A stretch of DNA of 64,000 nt from Thereva unica (GCA_949987705.1 OX465283.1:136426101-136490100), one strand, 5' to 3'; shown: positions 45,950 to 56,691, counted from the first letter of the stretch. The notes: generated by a model from the letters alone, not told the origin. Program-made: numbers and translations.

Positions 45950-46453
45950 ATGGATCAAGGTGACGATGTCTTAAACATCTTCGAAGATATCTTCTTCGAA
46001 CCATGGAACGAACCGTTGTCAGAAGATTGTAGTCAGCCTGGCCGCAACTCCTGTGCTGAGCAACATCCAAGCAACAGTGGGATAGTTAAGAATCAGCCTA
46101 CCAATAATACGAGAACCCACGTACTTCCAAAGGGCTTAGAGTTTCCAATAACGATCAACAACGCGAAGAAATGGTCCATCGAGTTACTGCGTCCTTCAAC
46201 TACCCTTCAAGAAATAAGAATGAGGTTGGAAAATGACGTGCAAAGCTTCATAACAAGGGAAGGAGAAACCATATATATCCCTAAGAAGGTCATTCAACGT
46301 TTGGACTTTGAAAAAATAAAAAACTCGAAAAGGGATTTTACAGTCAATCTCCCAGACAAATTTCAAGTCCGCCTAAAGGTCAAGAAAGATGGAAGAGTGG
46401 TTTTCCATCATCATCATAAGAGGGGCATTAAAAAGGTATTTCAACGAATTTGA
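45950..46453 (+). CDS. third ORF of the BEL/Pao element, function unknown
   Basis: 167 codons from ATG 45950, between pol and the 3' LTR, where some BEL/Pao elements carry env. This product has no signal peptide, no membrane segment and no cysteine pattern of an Env. The N-terminus is acidic and aromatic (DVLNIFEDIFFEPWNEPLSE), the middle has LEFPITINNAKKW and a coiled-coil-like stretch (LQEIRMRLENDVQSFI), and the C-terminus is basic with a HHHHKR cluster. I do not recognise it. A nuclear, RNA- or DNA-binding accessory protein is only a guess. The intact frame in a copy with identical LTRs and the splice site directly upstream argue that it is a real gene. Confidence 0.75.
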   Translation: MDQGDDVLNIFEDIFFEPWNEPLSEDCSQPGRNSCAEQHPSNSGIVKNQPTNNTRTHVLPKGLEFPITINNAKKWSIELLRPSTTLQEIRMRLENDVQSFITREGETIYIPKKVIQRLDFEKIKNSKRDFTVNLPDKFQVRLKVKKDGRVVFHHHHKRGIKKVFQRI

Positions 46454-46465
46454 ACGTGTTCGTTC

Positions 46466-46478
46466 AACGGCGGGAGAA
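46466..46478 (+). promoter_or_regulatory. purine-rich tract before the 3' LTR
   Basis: CGGCGGGAGAA directly precedes the LTR and is the candidate plus-strand primer. It is short and interrupted by C. A palindrome GAACGTGTTC lies just upstream (46452-46461). Confidence 0.55.
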
Positions 46479-47128
46479 TGTTCACACGAACATGAACATA
46501 ATTCAAATACAACATAATAAATAAAATCACAAAATGAAATACAAAAAAAGCGAAGAACAAAAATAGTCAAATGAAGTACAAAAAAAACAAGACCTTGACA
46601 TTGGCACCACACGCTGCAATAATGCACAATAGTCAACGGCACTTACCAGTTTGGAAATTGCGGGAGGCTGTTGTTGGCTTGAAAATTGCAAACAGCATCA
46701 GTCTTTTTTGACAGCGTGCGTGAATCGGAGTGAATATTATAAGTGAAGTAAAAATACTTGGTGCTGTGTCCAGTGGAAGAAAAAAGGGAATCCAGCAGAA
46801 GGATTAATTTAACTTATTAATTATATACAAATTAACCTGTTTTAGAGTTAATATTTTCAAGGTGGGTGAATGAGTGCATCCAAATGACCTTTGGTTGAAA
46901 GGATCACTCGCATGCCAACCTTTTTGCATACTTACATACTATAAACTATACATTAACACATGATTAAATTTCGGTTTTTTAAGTTGAATGGTATCATTGC
47001 TGTGTGTGCTTCGTTATTTTTAATTGAATAAATATTGAATTTGAATTTAATTTAAAGAATTTTTTTGTTTTATTTGAAATAAATTTGGTGGTGAAATCGA
47101 ATGAAATCTGCAACATAATTCATACACA
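46479..47128 (+). repeat. 3' LTR of the BEL/Pao element
   Basis: 650 bp. By eye it is identical to 39862-40511, including all homopolymer lengths that I compared. GGTTT follows at 47129-47133. Confidence 0.9.
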
Positions 47129-47286
47129 GGTTTTCTTATAGATTAGACGGCACCTAACAAGTACCACTCTGCAAACTTCTAATATAATTTAAAGGAAACG
47201 TCATTCAACTTTTACTACTCAATTTTTGAATAAATGGAATAGAAAAAAAAATAAAAGCAGCAGATTCCGTGCTGCTATAAAATATA

Positions 47287-47292
47287 TTTATT
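47287..47292 (-). terminator. poly(A) signal of the odorant receptor
   Basis: AATAAA on the minus strand, about 157 bases after the receptor stop codon and about 155 bases before the BEL/Pao 3' LTR. Confidence 0.6.
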
Positions 47293-47448
47293 TGAACAAG
47301 TGTACTTATAAAACCAAAATTAAAAGTTCCTGGTGCTTTGATTTTTAATTCATTTTTAATTGGACGAATTTAAAGTTGTACTAATTTGGTGTGGTTTCTT
47401 TTTATATATGTATTTGTGGACTTCATGTGGTTAAGTCATATTACTTAA

Positions 47449-48855
47449 CTAGTTCTTCAAAAAATTAACAAGAATCATCAAGTAGCTATAAACTGCTTTA
47501 GTAACCTACAAAAAAATATAAGTACCCAACAATTCCAACAATAATTCTCTTCATTTATTCATCTACCTGTAATGCAGTGCTTACAGAAAGAGGAACAATA
47601 CCACCAACCGTAAGCATTGTTGGATGCTGTGCCTTTAATAGCACCAATTTTAACATTTTCTGATCTTCAGGCTTAAGTAAATACCAAAAGGAGTCATAGA
47701 TGCAATATTCAATAGAATCGTTCTATCCAATGAAAAATTAATCTCAGAATTTCATGCAAAACATAATAATATGAAAAATATTACAGAAATTTGAGATGAC
47801 GTTCCAAGAAGGCAATAGACGAGCATCGATGAATATATAACGATTATGTAAGCATATCCTGCAGGCCATTCTCCAACAATTAGGACGAATGTAGTTGATG
47901 TAATTGAAAATGTGCTTGCAGTTATCTGAGTGAAAATAATCCAATAGAAGGTGTCATTTAGACTTTCTGAAAAACTGAAATGGAAATGAGTTTTTTATGT
48001 AGTTATTCCAATAATCATAATCTCATAAAAAATTTCACAAATACATACGAACTATAAATTTGATGCCAGCCCAAAATATCCTTCAACATCCTGGTTGTCT
48101 CTTCTCCATTAGCCTTTGTAATCAGCATTTCATTTAAATCATCAAATTTTACTTTAAAAATATTCGAAAATATCTCGGTGCTCATAGTGTACACAATGAA
48201 GCACATATCACCAGAAAAGTTACCAATAGCGCCGAAAAGTAGCAGAATTAAGTGAACCGAAATTGTTCCGATGTATCCGAGATTTGTTTCCGGATCCAAT
48301 CCTGGAACTTGAAATTGCAGAACGAAAATTCGTTCACCAAACGCCAATACATAAACGATTGGCACTAGAGCAATTAGAAATGACCCGATGAGATAAACAT
48401 AGGCCATTATCTTGAGGTTAAACTCTACTTTATCCAAATTCTTGTTCACTGCCTTGTTGTAGTTGCCCTGTTTCTTGTCGCAAGTTTCACAAACTTCCCG
48501 GACAGTCTGATCGAGTTTTCGTATTTTCTTCCTGTATAAAATTGCCGTTGCCATTTTACTAATACCCTGAAATAATTTTGTTGTTTTTAATGATCCAATT
48601 TTATTTATTAATAATTTTAGTTACCTGAAAAGCACTTCCTGCCATGCACAATGCCCTCAGGGAGAAAATCCAATTTTCCCAAAAATATTCAAACATGGTG
48701 TAGAACGAAAATGTAAAGTAAACCGCGATTGATGAAATTACCACCAATGTAAGACCGTTTATCTTGTAGTTGGGATCCAGGAAATCAGCCCCAACTAATT
48801 TCAAGCAAATTTTCAATCGAGCACAAATATTTTCATACCTCCGAGCTGCCAGCAT
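47449..48855 (-). CDS. insect odorant receptor (7tm_6 family), five exons
   Basis: Exons on the minus strand: 48855-48625, 48566-48049, 47974-47785, 47722-47567 and 47505-47449, giving 383 residues. Introns are 58, 74, 62 and 61 bp, all GT-AG, and the phases agree. Start ATG 48855 has A at -3, with an in-frame stop 15 codons upstream. Seven hydrophobic segments are seen: two in exon 1 and the exon 1/2 join (AGSAFQ-GISKM), two in exon 2 (MAYVYLIGSFLIALVPIVYV; GTISVHLILLLFGAIGNF), two in exon 3, and the last across exons 4 and 5. Family signatures are SFWYLLKPEDQK, LKAQHPTMLTVGGIVPLS and the terminal KAVYSYLMIL. Such receptors form ion channels with the co-receptor Orco in the dendrites of olfactory neurons. 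Length and intron layout are normal and I see no lesion. Confidence 0.92.
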
Positions 48856-48899
48856 TTTGATGCAATTCTGAAGGATATTTGTGATTCCTTTTTTCACTT

Positions 48900-49640
48900 A
48901 GGGTGCAGGATAGGAGTGCTTTTTTAATAACACCTTGATATATGGTTGTTGCGGTGGTGCAACTTTACCATATTCCTGGTGTAATTTGGGTATGAAAAAT
49001 GCATTCGTCGAAATTGCAAGTATCGAACGATTTTGTTATAAATTTTTTAGGTTGTTGAACGTTTGGTTATAAAAGATTTACTTTGAGAAAAAAAGGGTTG
49101 GTTTATGCTCAATTATTAAGGGGAAGGAGAGGCATTGAAAATTATAAATCGTTTCCATTTTTAGCGCAGTGATTTAAGGGTTTTAGCTTTTAGTCTTACG
49201 AGAACATATTTTCATCATATACCTAAATAGCTGTGCCTTAGCTGGTTCTGTACATTTACCCTTATGGCAGCATTCCAAATGGTTGGAAACCAGAAGAGTA
49301 TTAACGTAGGAGATATTGCCCTAAACTGATGAACAAACAATTGACCCCTTCTTGGATCACAGAGCCCAGGCCGAGTAACAATAGTAGAAACCGAACAAGA
49401 GAAAGCCATCCCAGGTGTAGTCCTGCTTCCAAATGGAAAATAACCGAAGATTGTGCCAACAACATACAACCACAACTGTGATATAAGTGTACTAACGCGA
49501 CAAGAGACACTATCTGAATACTGCTAGATCCTTACAATCGATCCAACGAATAAGTGGATTTTGATGCAGTCGTCAAATCGTTTGGTTTATTGCCTCAAGG
49601 AAAAATAGAAGTTCGATGCGATTTGAGACAGTGAAGTGCA
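48900..49640. other. receptor upstream region and unassigned sequence
   Basis: It should hold the receptor promoter, but no TATA box or initiator could be assigned with confidence. The frames at 49215-49510 have no clear motif. Confidence 0.3.
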
Positions 49641-49659
49641 TCCTATAGACTCAACTCAA

Positions 49660-49890
49660 TGTCACGGGAACATTCCATCCTTTCAATAGCGCTACAGACC
49701 AAATCGAGCCTTGGCCTCCTCTAAGGCATTTCTCCAAGTTTGTCGGTTCCTTGCAGCAGTTTTTCAGTTCCTTCCTTCCAACCTTCACACTGTCTATCCA
49801 TTTCTTCCTGGGTCTGCATACTGATCTATTTCCCCAAATTTCTGCCACCACGGTTATTCTCCACCCTATTACATGGCACAAACTCATTTC
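49660..49890 (-). pseudogene. RTE-like tail scrap
   Basis: Minus reading CRPRKKWIDSVKVG then LEKCLRGGQGSIWSVALLK, related to GRPKRRWIVSV and the WRNALKEAKARFGL tail at 23430-23570 with frame changes. Confidence 0.5.
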
Positions 49891-49929
49891 CTTTTATCAG
49901 GGGCCATTCAACACACTCAATACGAATTG

Positions 49930-50095
49930 AAAAACGCACTCTAGTATAGCGAACGAAGTACGAAGGAATGCTCGTTTCCTCCTGTTCAGAAAAAACAAAT
50001 ACTCTAGATAAATCTTGTGATTTACCATTAACCACTATTGTAGTTATTCGAACTAGCTTCTCTCAGGATTAATTTGGCACCACCCGAGCAGTGGC
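49930..50095 (-). repeat. relative of the 22341 hAT MITE
   Basis: Reverse complement of 50020-50075 reads TCCTGAGAGAAGCTAGTTCG followed by AATAACTACAATAGTG, matching 22573-22615 with few changes. The ends are not resolved. Confidence 0.5.
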
Positions 50096-50099
50096 GGTT

Positions 50100-51730
50100 C
50101 GTAATACCCCGGCTTCACCGGCCTCAGTTTAATCAAGTTCACTTCAATCGGCATAAGTGGCTTCATCGGCTAGCATGTTCAGTTCGTGCTTGAAATTGTT
50201 GTTGCTTTTTCGCCAGAAATTAGAAATTCAAAAGCTCACTGGAATGGCATTCCATTATTCCAAATTTTTACTCTCTTTTGAGCGAGCTTTTACTCAATTT
50301 CATGTTCTGTAGGCCCAAAGCAGGCATTTTTTCCTGACTTTAAAATGTGAAAAATGTATGTATGGGAAATCAGGAAATTTTAAAGTACAGTAGACTAATT
50401 TGCTCGAACTTGCGAAATTTTGGCGATGAAGCGGGGGTATAAGGTTCAGGATAAGGGAAGCAATGCGCAAGGTGAACGATAAAAGTAAAAGTATCGAAGC
50501 CTCTAACTAAAATTGTTAAAATTGTTTGCAGTCTAAAAAATTTCGTTTGCAACATGTTAGTTACATAGAATACTATTTATGAAATGGCTAATTTCTAGCT
50601 CTAGCAACCAAATTATCGACCATTTTGTGAAAATTTTATCATTTTGGTCGTTGTGGTCATGCGTGTAAACACTAACTGGTTAGAACTTCAGATCAAAATA
50701 TCTTATTCAAATCCCAAAAATTGACCTTAAATTTGAAAATTAATTGCCCTTTAATTTTTGTGCATCGCATCGTATGAGGTAATTTCTTTTTTAAAATGTA
50801 GTATTACTTTATGATGATGAACAAGAAAATTTGTTTAAACTTAAAAAAACGTGAAAAAAATCGAATCGCATTTTTTCGTTATTTTTTTCAGATTCTGTTG
50901 ATAATTAAAGCCTCCAAAGAAAAAGCCGTTGAAAAACTGCAACTACTACTATCATCTCATTTAATTTTCCATACAAATGCATAATTTTGGCTCAAAATCT
51001 AATAGTAATAATAAAACCCTGCATACCTCGCATACACCCCCTACACCCACGCCTACCATAATTACATTCTCCTTGCAAAAAAAAACACCTTATCCAACCC
51101 GTACTCATACAATTCATAAAAATATTTTCTATCCCTTTAAATCAATTTTAAAGCCAATCATAAAAAATATGATGGAAGCTACAAAGCTATCAGCTTATAT
51201 TCAACACAACCCTCTGTTTTCCAATTAGAATCAACAATATCAAAGAGAAATTTCACCTATCCTGGATCTCTTTATACAAATGTACTCAATATACAAACGA
51301 AAATTCCTATTTTAAGAAGATCCAAAAACAAAATTTCGAAGCAAAATTTTAAGAGAAAATATTGCTCGATGCTAGAACAGATTGCTAGAAAACGAAACCA
51401 AGAAAACGAAGAGAATATAGTGGATACAGAAAATTCGAGTAGAAAATAAGTTGGGTTGGGACGCGGACCGGATCCGGCATCACTGCTGACGTAGTATGCC
51501 TTTAAAAGGAAAACGTGATCAGGGCCGCATCAGATATGTAACGCCTGAAATACTCCGTTTCGGATCAGGCTACCCTACACGCCCTAACCAGGGTACCCTG
51601 TGTGGTACTGATAAGGTGAACCTACATGGGGCAGCTCAGAGTGCCTTGTATAGTCAATGGTATGATTCAAAGATGAAAAATGACCAATAAAAAATTCTAT
51701 AGAAGCAGTTTGTTTTAGCGATTTAAAGAG
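50100..51730. other. unassigned AT-rich sequence
   Basis: The open frame at 50977-51228 is Thr/Pro-rich with no known motif. At 51470-51610 segments such as CCTTTAAAAGG and CAGGGCCG recall the repeat block at 52229-52500. Confidence 0.3.
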
Positions 51731-51739
51731 GGATTTTGC

Positions 51740-52200
51740 GGTGGGCCTCGGTAGTCTAGGGGTAAGGCGCCTGACTACTATCCCAGCGGTCCCGGGTTCG
51801 ATTCCCGGCGGTGCCACGGTCCTAGCCTTTCCCAATTTCCCACCTCCATAACTTTCCTTCTTTCTTCTTCCCTCTTTGCATGCATTCCTGATTCCTTCTG
51901 TCATAGCCTTCACTAGTTCTTCCCCGCTCCACCAAGCGCATGCCATCGGTTGGTTGTTGAGATTCAACTCGTTTCAGGAGGCATAACACTCCAGCGAGTT
52001 GTTCTCGATGCCCCGATGTCAGAGTCGCAAAATGGTTGGGAGTAGGTGAAATAAAATACCGCAGCTAGGTTGTGACAGCTCTTTCCTTCACTATCTTCCG
52101 ACTAGAGCTGCTGTTCGACATTTCAAAAATAAAAAATACATGGTCGACAGTACAAAGGGGCCTAGTCCCTCTAGTCTCTAGTGTGTCTCATAAAAAAAAA
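51740..52200 (+). repeat. tRNA-derived SINE, long copy
   Basis: The head 51747-51818 resembles a tRNA with an A box (GGTAGTCTAGGGGTAAGG) and a perfect B box (GGTTCGATTCC), an internal RNA polymerase III promoter. The acceptor arms do not pair well, so it is not a working tRNA. The body runs about 320 bp. The 3' block GTCGACAGTACAAAGGGGCC and CTCATAAAAAAAAAG is shared with copies at 11170 and 16085. Confidence 0.7.
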
Positions 52201-52228
52201 GAGAATTAAAATTAAAAAAAAAATATCA

Positions 52229-52510
52229 TCAGGACAGGACTAAGGTAGATAAGGGGCTCCCTGAAAAGGCTAAGATAAAAAAAGTATCTGCACCGCACCA
52301 GGGTCAGTTAGGGGCTCCCTAAAAAGTAATAAAATCAGGGCCGGATTGGCATAGGTCAGGGGATCTTTATAGGGTTAACAGACGGCAGCCAAGTCAGGCC
52401 CGGACGGGAACACATATAAGCGGTTTCTTAAAAGGGCCACAATAAGGTAATTACATCACTGCCGGATTAGGATGCATCATAGATTACTTAAGAGGGTATT
52501 TATTTTTAGC
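52229..52510 (+). repeat. about 60-bp degenerate tandem repeats
   Basis: Five units spaced roughly 50-62 bp, each with a CAGG.C.GGA.T-type block followed by a GGGG.TC.CT..AAAAGG-type block (near 52250, 52310, 52360, 52420 and 52480). They lie immediately upstream of the broken RT and could be its 5' promoter repeats (inference). Confidence 0.5.
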
Positions 52511-52519
52511 ACCTGATAG

Positions 52520-53830
52520 GGACCGTTGAAAGAATTGTTGAAAGCCGACTCAAGCCTCATAGCAGATGCGCTTCAGCCAATCCTAGAAATAGCATGGAAC
52601 ACCTGTACCTTTCCGGAGGATTGGACGGAAGGTATCATAGTCAAAATACCAAAAAAGGGGGACCTAACAATATGCGACAACTGGAGAGGATTCAGGAAGG
52701 GCCGCTCCTGTATTGATCATATTAACACCTTGAGAATAATAGTGGAGCAGTCTACTGCTTTCGTAGACTATGAGAAAGCGTTCGACTCGGTTAATAGGAG
52801 CTTCATTTGGCAGACACTTCGGCGACGTGGATTGCCTGATAAAATAATAGAATTGATAAAAGCCCTATATAACAATTCCAAATGCAGAGTTCTCCATAAT
52901 GGAAAATTATCCGACAGCTTTGAGGTGAGCTCAGGAGTACGACAAGGATGCCTACTTTCGCCATTACTATTTCTTATAGTAATAAATGACATCCTTGTCG
53001 GCGCTCTAGATAATAGAACAGGCGGCATACAATGGTGTTTGGTAGACCGCATGAAGGATGTCGACTACGCCGATGTTATCTGTTTGCTGGCCCACAGACA
53101 CCAGGACCTCAAAAACATGTTAAACAATTTGGCAACAGAAAGTAGTCCAGCAGGCTTAAGGCTAAATCCGACTAAAACTAAAGAAATGCGGATAAATGCA
53201 AACACCATTGAACGGACAGCGCTGAATAACCGTGACGTGGAACTGGTAAATAAATTCTGCTACCTCGGTAGCATTATTACCGAAAATGGTGGGGCAGAAG
53301 AAGACGTAAGTTCCAGAATAAATAAAGCACGAGGCGCATATGCAAGCCTGTTCCGCATATGGAGATCAGCGGTGATCTCCACTAACACCAAATTGCGGCC
53401 GTTCAACTCCAACGTTAAGGCAATTCTTTTGTACGGTTGCTAAACATGGAAAGTCACCCAATTCCGCCCAATTCCCAATTCTTCAACAGAAATCCGCTGG
53501 CAAGATAGAATTTCAAACGAAGAACTATGGCGCCATGCCGGCCAAAAGAGGATAGACGACCAAATCAGGCGAAGGAAATGGAATTGGGTTGGCCACACCT
53601 TGCGACGCGAAAACGAAAATCTAGCCCAACAGGCCCTTGACTGGAATCCGTAAGGTTCCCGTCGAGTAGGAAGACCTAGAACAACGTGGAGGAGAACCCT
53701 ACTCGAAGAAGCCGCAACAACTGGCAGATGGTCGGAGCTAAGAGCTGTCGCGCAAAACAGAGTCCGCTGGAGGGCCCCTGTTTCCGTCCTATGTCCCATG
53801 AGGGATTAAAGGAGTTTAAAGAAGAAGAAG
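52520..53830 (+). pseudogene. non-LTR reverse transcriptase with mutated active site
   Basis: The frame 52526-53443 and its in-frame continuation to about 53809 hold PEDWTEGIIVKIPKKGD, CDNWRG joined directly to FRKGRSC (about 30 residues of the fingers deleted), FVDYEKAFDSVNR, SGVRQGCLLSPLLFLIVIND and VDYADVICLLAH, where the second catalytic Asp is Val. Then KFCYLGSIITENGG and, after a stop at 53441-53443, RRRKWNWVGHTLRRENENLA, another stop at about 53652, and GRPRTTWRRTLLEEA. It ends AAAGAAGAAGAAGAAG. It belongs to an RTE/CR1-like group with this tail (clade not settled) and is inactive. Confidence 0.8.
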
Positions 53831-53934
53831 AAGATAGGGACCGTATATATATATACCGTATTACGGCACGGCATTCCGTATTAGAGTCTGATCTGGTTCG
53901 GATCATATTAGGGCATGCCCTATTTCATTTCTAC

Positions 53935-54095
53935 TTGGGCAGTTGTGGTACTAGTCAATTTCCCACTAGTGCTAAACGAATTACCATTTTCTAAAAAGTC
54001 AGTTTATTCCGTCTACGTTTATCATACTGGGGAATTGATCGTGTGAACGAAAGGATCAAACCCACAACCCAACTAGTTTTAGTTTTAGGTCAAAG
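53935..54095 (-). repeat. relative of the 22341 hAT MITE
   Basis: 53997-54060 (CAGTTTATTCCGTCTACGTT then ATCATACTGGGGAATTGATC) matches the reverse complement of 22450-22505. The termini are lost. Confidence 0.6.
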
Positions 54096-54224
54096 CACAT
54101 GCACGTGATTATGAAATCTGGAGATTTAAGGGTCTCGATCGAGATGCAGTCTATGACGTTGTTTATTAGAGGCTTGGGTGCCAGAAACTTACGCTAAAGT
54201 TCCTTCTGGTGTAATTATTGCTGC

Positions 54225-56257
54225 TGTAGAATAATAATAATAATAATAACATTTATTGGTAGAGTACAAAGATTAAACATCTTAACTGTACATAAAAAAG
54301 GAGGATATAAAAAATATTTGAACAATTGCTAAAATAGAAAAGAATGAGAGCAGAAGATAAGGGAGAAAGAAAGAGAAAGAGTGAAAAGAAAGAAAGATAT
54401 AATCAACTAAAGTGGTCTTTTAAAAGCTTGCTGAAAGTTCGGCTAGATGTCGCGCTCCGAATACCACAGGGCAAAGCATTCCATTTACGCGCAACTTGGA
54501 CAAAGTAAGAACGATCACCAAATGACGAGTTACACCTAGGAATCAATAATGTTACCTGCCTATAGGATTGTAAGAAACGTAGTTTCTCAAACAAATAACG
54601 TGGACACATTTTATTCATAAGCTTAAAGATAAATTTTAATTCGTGGTACGAGCGATGGTTTGCAAAAGTAAGACCCAATAAGCTGGATGCATATGGTGTA
54701 ATATGATCATGCCGCTTAGCCTATAGACGAAGCGAAGACAATCGTTAAATGCAACTTCCATTTTTTTCATACACACTGAATCAAGTTTCGGGAGAATTAG
54801 ACTACCATACCTCAGGTGAGGCATGATTAGAGCAATCACAAGCATTTTACGCATATCAGGTGTGAAAAGGCTAGAGCTTACTCATAGTTGACGTAAGCAT
54901 CCATAGACTTTTTGAAGAACTCTGCTCGTATGACTACAACAACTAAATTTAGAATTAAACACAACACCTAGGTTTCTGACTGAGTCAACATAAGGCAAAA
55001 TGACATCATTTAATATAATTGGTGCGAGTGCGCTTAATACAAAGGGAGTCTTACTAACCACCAGACATGAAGATTTCCTAGGATTTAGGGGCAGTTTATT
55101 ATTAACAGTCCAATCATAAATACTTCTCAAATCATCGTTAAGTCTACGAATACACTCAGCGGTTGAATCTATGGGCATACTTATGTAGATTTGCACATCA
55201 TCAGCATATAAGTGTATAGATGTGCTTTTAATTACAAGAGGAAGGTCATTAATAAAAATGCTAAATAGCAAGGGACCTAAAATAGAGCCTTGTGGCACTC
55301 CACAGCGTAGAAGTATGGGCTCGGAAAATTTATCCTGGATTTTAACTATTTGAGAACGATCACACAAGTAGCTTTGAATCAATTTCACAGCAGTAGAACC
55401 AAGACCGGAATTACTACCTAATTTCTGTAAGAGCTTTACATGATCAACCGAATCAAATGCTTTCGAGAAGTCGAGTAAAGTCAAGAAAGTTACTTTACGG
55501 TTGTCCAAAGCATCATAGATATCAGAAGAGACTTTTAGTAGTGCAGTTTCACAACTATGTCCAGTTCTAAAGCCAGATTGCCATTCAGAAAGAAGACAGT
55601 TTTCTTCAATATACGAAATAAGTTGCTTAAAAATTACTTTTTCAAATACTTTCGACAAAAAACATAGGAGACTAATTGGACGGAAATCAGAGGGTTGCAA
55701 AGGGGAAATTGTTTTTGGAATAGGTACCACCAACGCTAGCTTCCATTGTGTTGGAAATTAGGAACACGTAAGACAGTAGTTGAAGATATGCGTGAGCACA
55801 TTTGATACAAACGGTGCGATGATTTTTAAAAACTTAGGTGGAAAATCATCAGAGCCAACCGCCTCAGATTTTATTGAGTATAGTGTAGAAAGAAGTTCAT
55901 CCTCGCCAATGCAGCGAAATACAAAGCCATCAGAAGTATAATTTAAGTTGAAAGAAGGAAAATTACAGACTGCATCGGAGGTGGAAGAAAAGAATGTATT
56001 CAGGACATCAGGATGTAACTCTGCTTTTAGGTAATTTTGACCAACAGCTCCAAGATTACGGAGATTACTCCATAGCCTCTTGGGAGGCAAACTTGTATCC
56101 AGCAGGTTACTAAAATAGGAGCCTTTAGCTGAACGAATTAACGATACTGTCCTATTGCGTGCTCGTTTGTACAACCTGCGCACATCTTCATTACGCGTTT
56201 TTTTATACCGATGATACAAGAAGTCTCTTTCAGCTATTGAAATATGCACTTCACGCG
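54225..56257 (-). pseudogene. CR1-like LINE, near-complete RT, split by the gypsy LTR
   Basis: Minus-strand ORF2 from 56257: a pre-RT region (ISIAERDFLYHRYKKTRNED), a stop at 55760-55758, then RT with SDFRPISLLCFLSKVFEK, LLDFSKAFDSVDH, CGVPQGSILGPLLF and LYADDVQIY (all catalytic residues intact), VRNLGVVF, a stop at 54884-54882, a one-base frameshift near 54715, and the C-terminal FGDRSYFVQVARKWNALP block (to 54403). The 3' UTR holds AATAAATG and a (TTA)n tail (54228-54252). Only three lesions are visible, so it is rather young. The reading is cut exactly where the gypsy LTR begins, so the gypsy element probably inserted into it. Confidence 0.8.
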
Positions 56258-56674
56258 AGTTACGTCAGTAACTTCAACAAATTCCTTAAACGAAGAATTT
56301 GATCCTCCACATCCCGTTGAAAATCAAAACTTCCATCGTTACAGTATAAAATAAAATAAAAAAAGATAATTATTCGTCGGGAGACATAAATCTCAAGACA
56401 AATAATTATCTTCGTAACATGAGTATTAATTACGTTTTGCTTAATCAACGAGAATGACAAGATGCATCTTTTCCCACACATTCTTCCCATATTGAAGAAC
56501 GTGAATTATTAAAATGTAAGCAGATTACTAGAGCTAGCTAAAGAAAAGCTTTTATAATAAAGTTAGTCTTAAGATTGAATTCGAAATAAAGAGAAGCTCT
56601 AAAGGGCAGCTCTAAAATAAATGTATTAAACTTAATTTGGCGTTTTTTAATTAAAATTAAAACCCATACTAAAC
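56258..56674 (+). repeat. 5' LTR of the gypsy element (inferred)
   Basis: It starts AGTTACGTCAG, like AGTTA-type errantivirus LTRs, at the point where the CR1-like reading is broken, and ends before the primer site. AATAAA motifs occur near 56560-56630. The boundaries cannot be confirmed without the 3' LTR. Confidence 0.65.
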
Positions 56675-56691
56675 TGGCGCAGTCGGTAGGA
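56675..56691 (+). promoter_or_regulatory. primer binding site (tRNA-Ser)
   Basis: TGGCGCAGTCGGTAGGA is the complement of a tRNA-Ser 3' end, the primer used by the 17.6/297/ZAM group. Confidence 0.8.

Larger units (their letters stand above)
39862..47128 (+). mobile_element. complete BEL/Pao LTR retrotransposon, recent insertion
   Basis: This is a 7267-bp unit with 650-bp LTRs at each end that I read as identical, TG...CA termini, and a 5-bp target duplication GGTTT (39857-39861 and 47129-47133). Internal order: primer site for tRNA-Tyr, gag with DUF1759-type domain and zinc knuckles, A17-type protease, RT, RNase H, integrase, an extra ORF, a purine tract and the 3' LTR. The lack of LTR divergence means a very recent insertion. 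Gag-pol is one reading interrupted by a single frame break at 42780-42787. The element lies just past the 3' end of the odorant receptor gene. Confidence 0.95.

Noticed and set aside
48601..48897. longer N-terminus for the odorant receptor from GTG at 48897
   Set aside because: GTG is not a plausible eukaryotic start here and a stop codon lies directly before it. ATG 48855 has a good context.
50977..51228. Thr/Pro-rich 83-codon frame
   Set aside because: No motif, low complexity, AT-rich surroundings.
51747..51818. possible working tRNA gene
   Set aside because: Promoter boxes are good but the acceptor stem does not pair, and the same head occurs in a repeat with a shared tail, so it is a SINE head.
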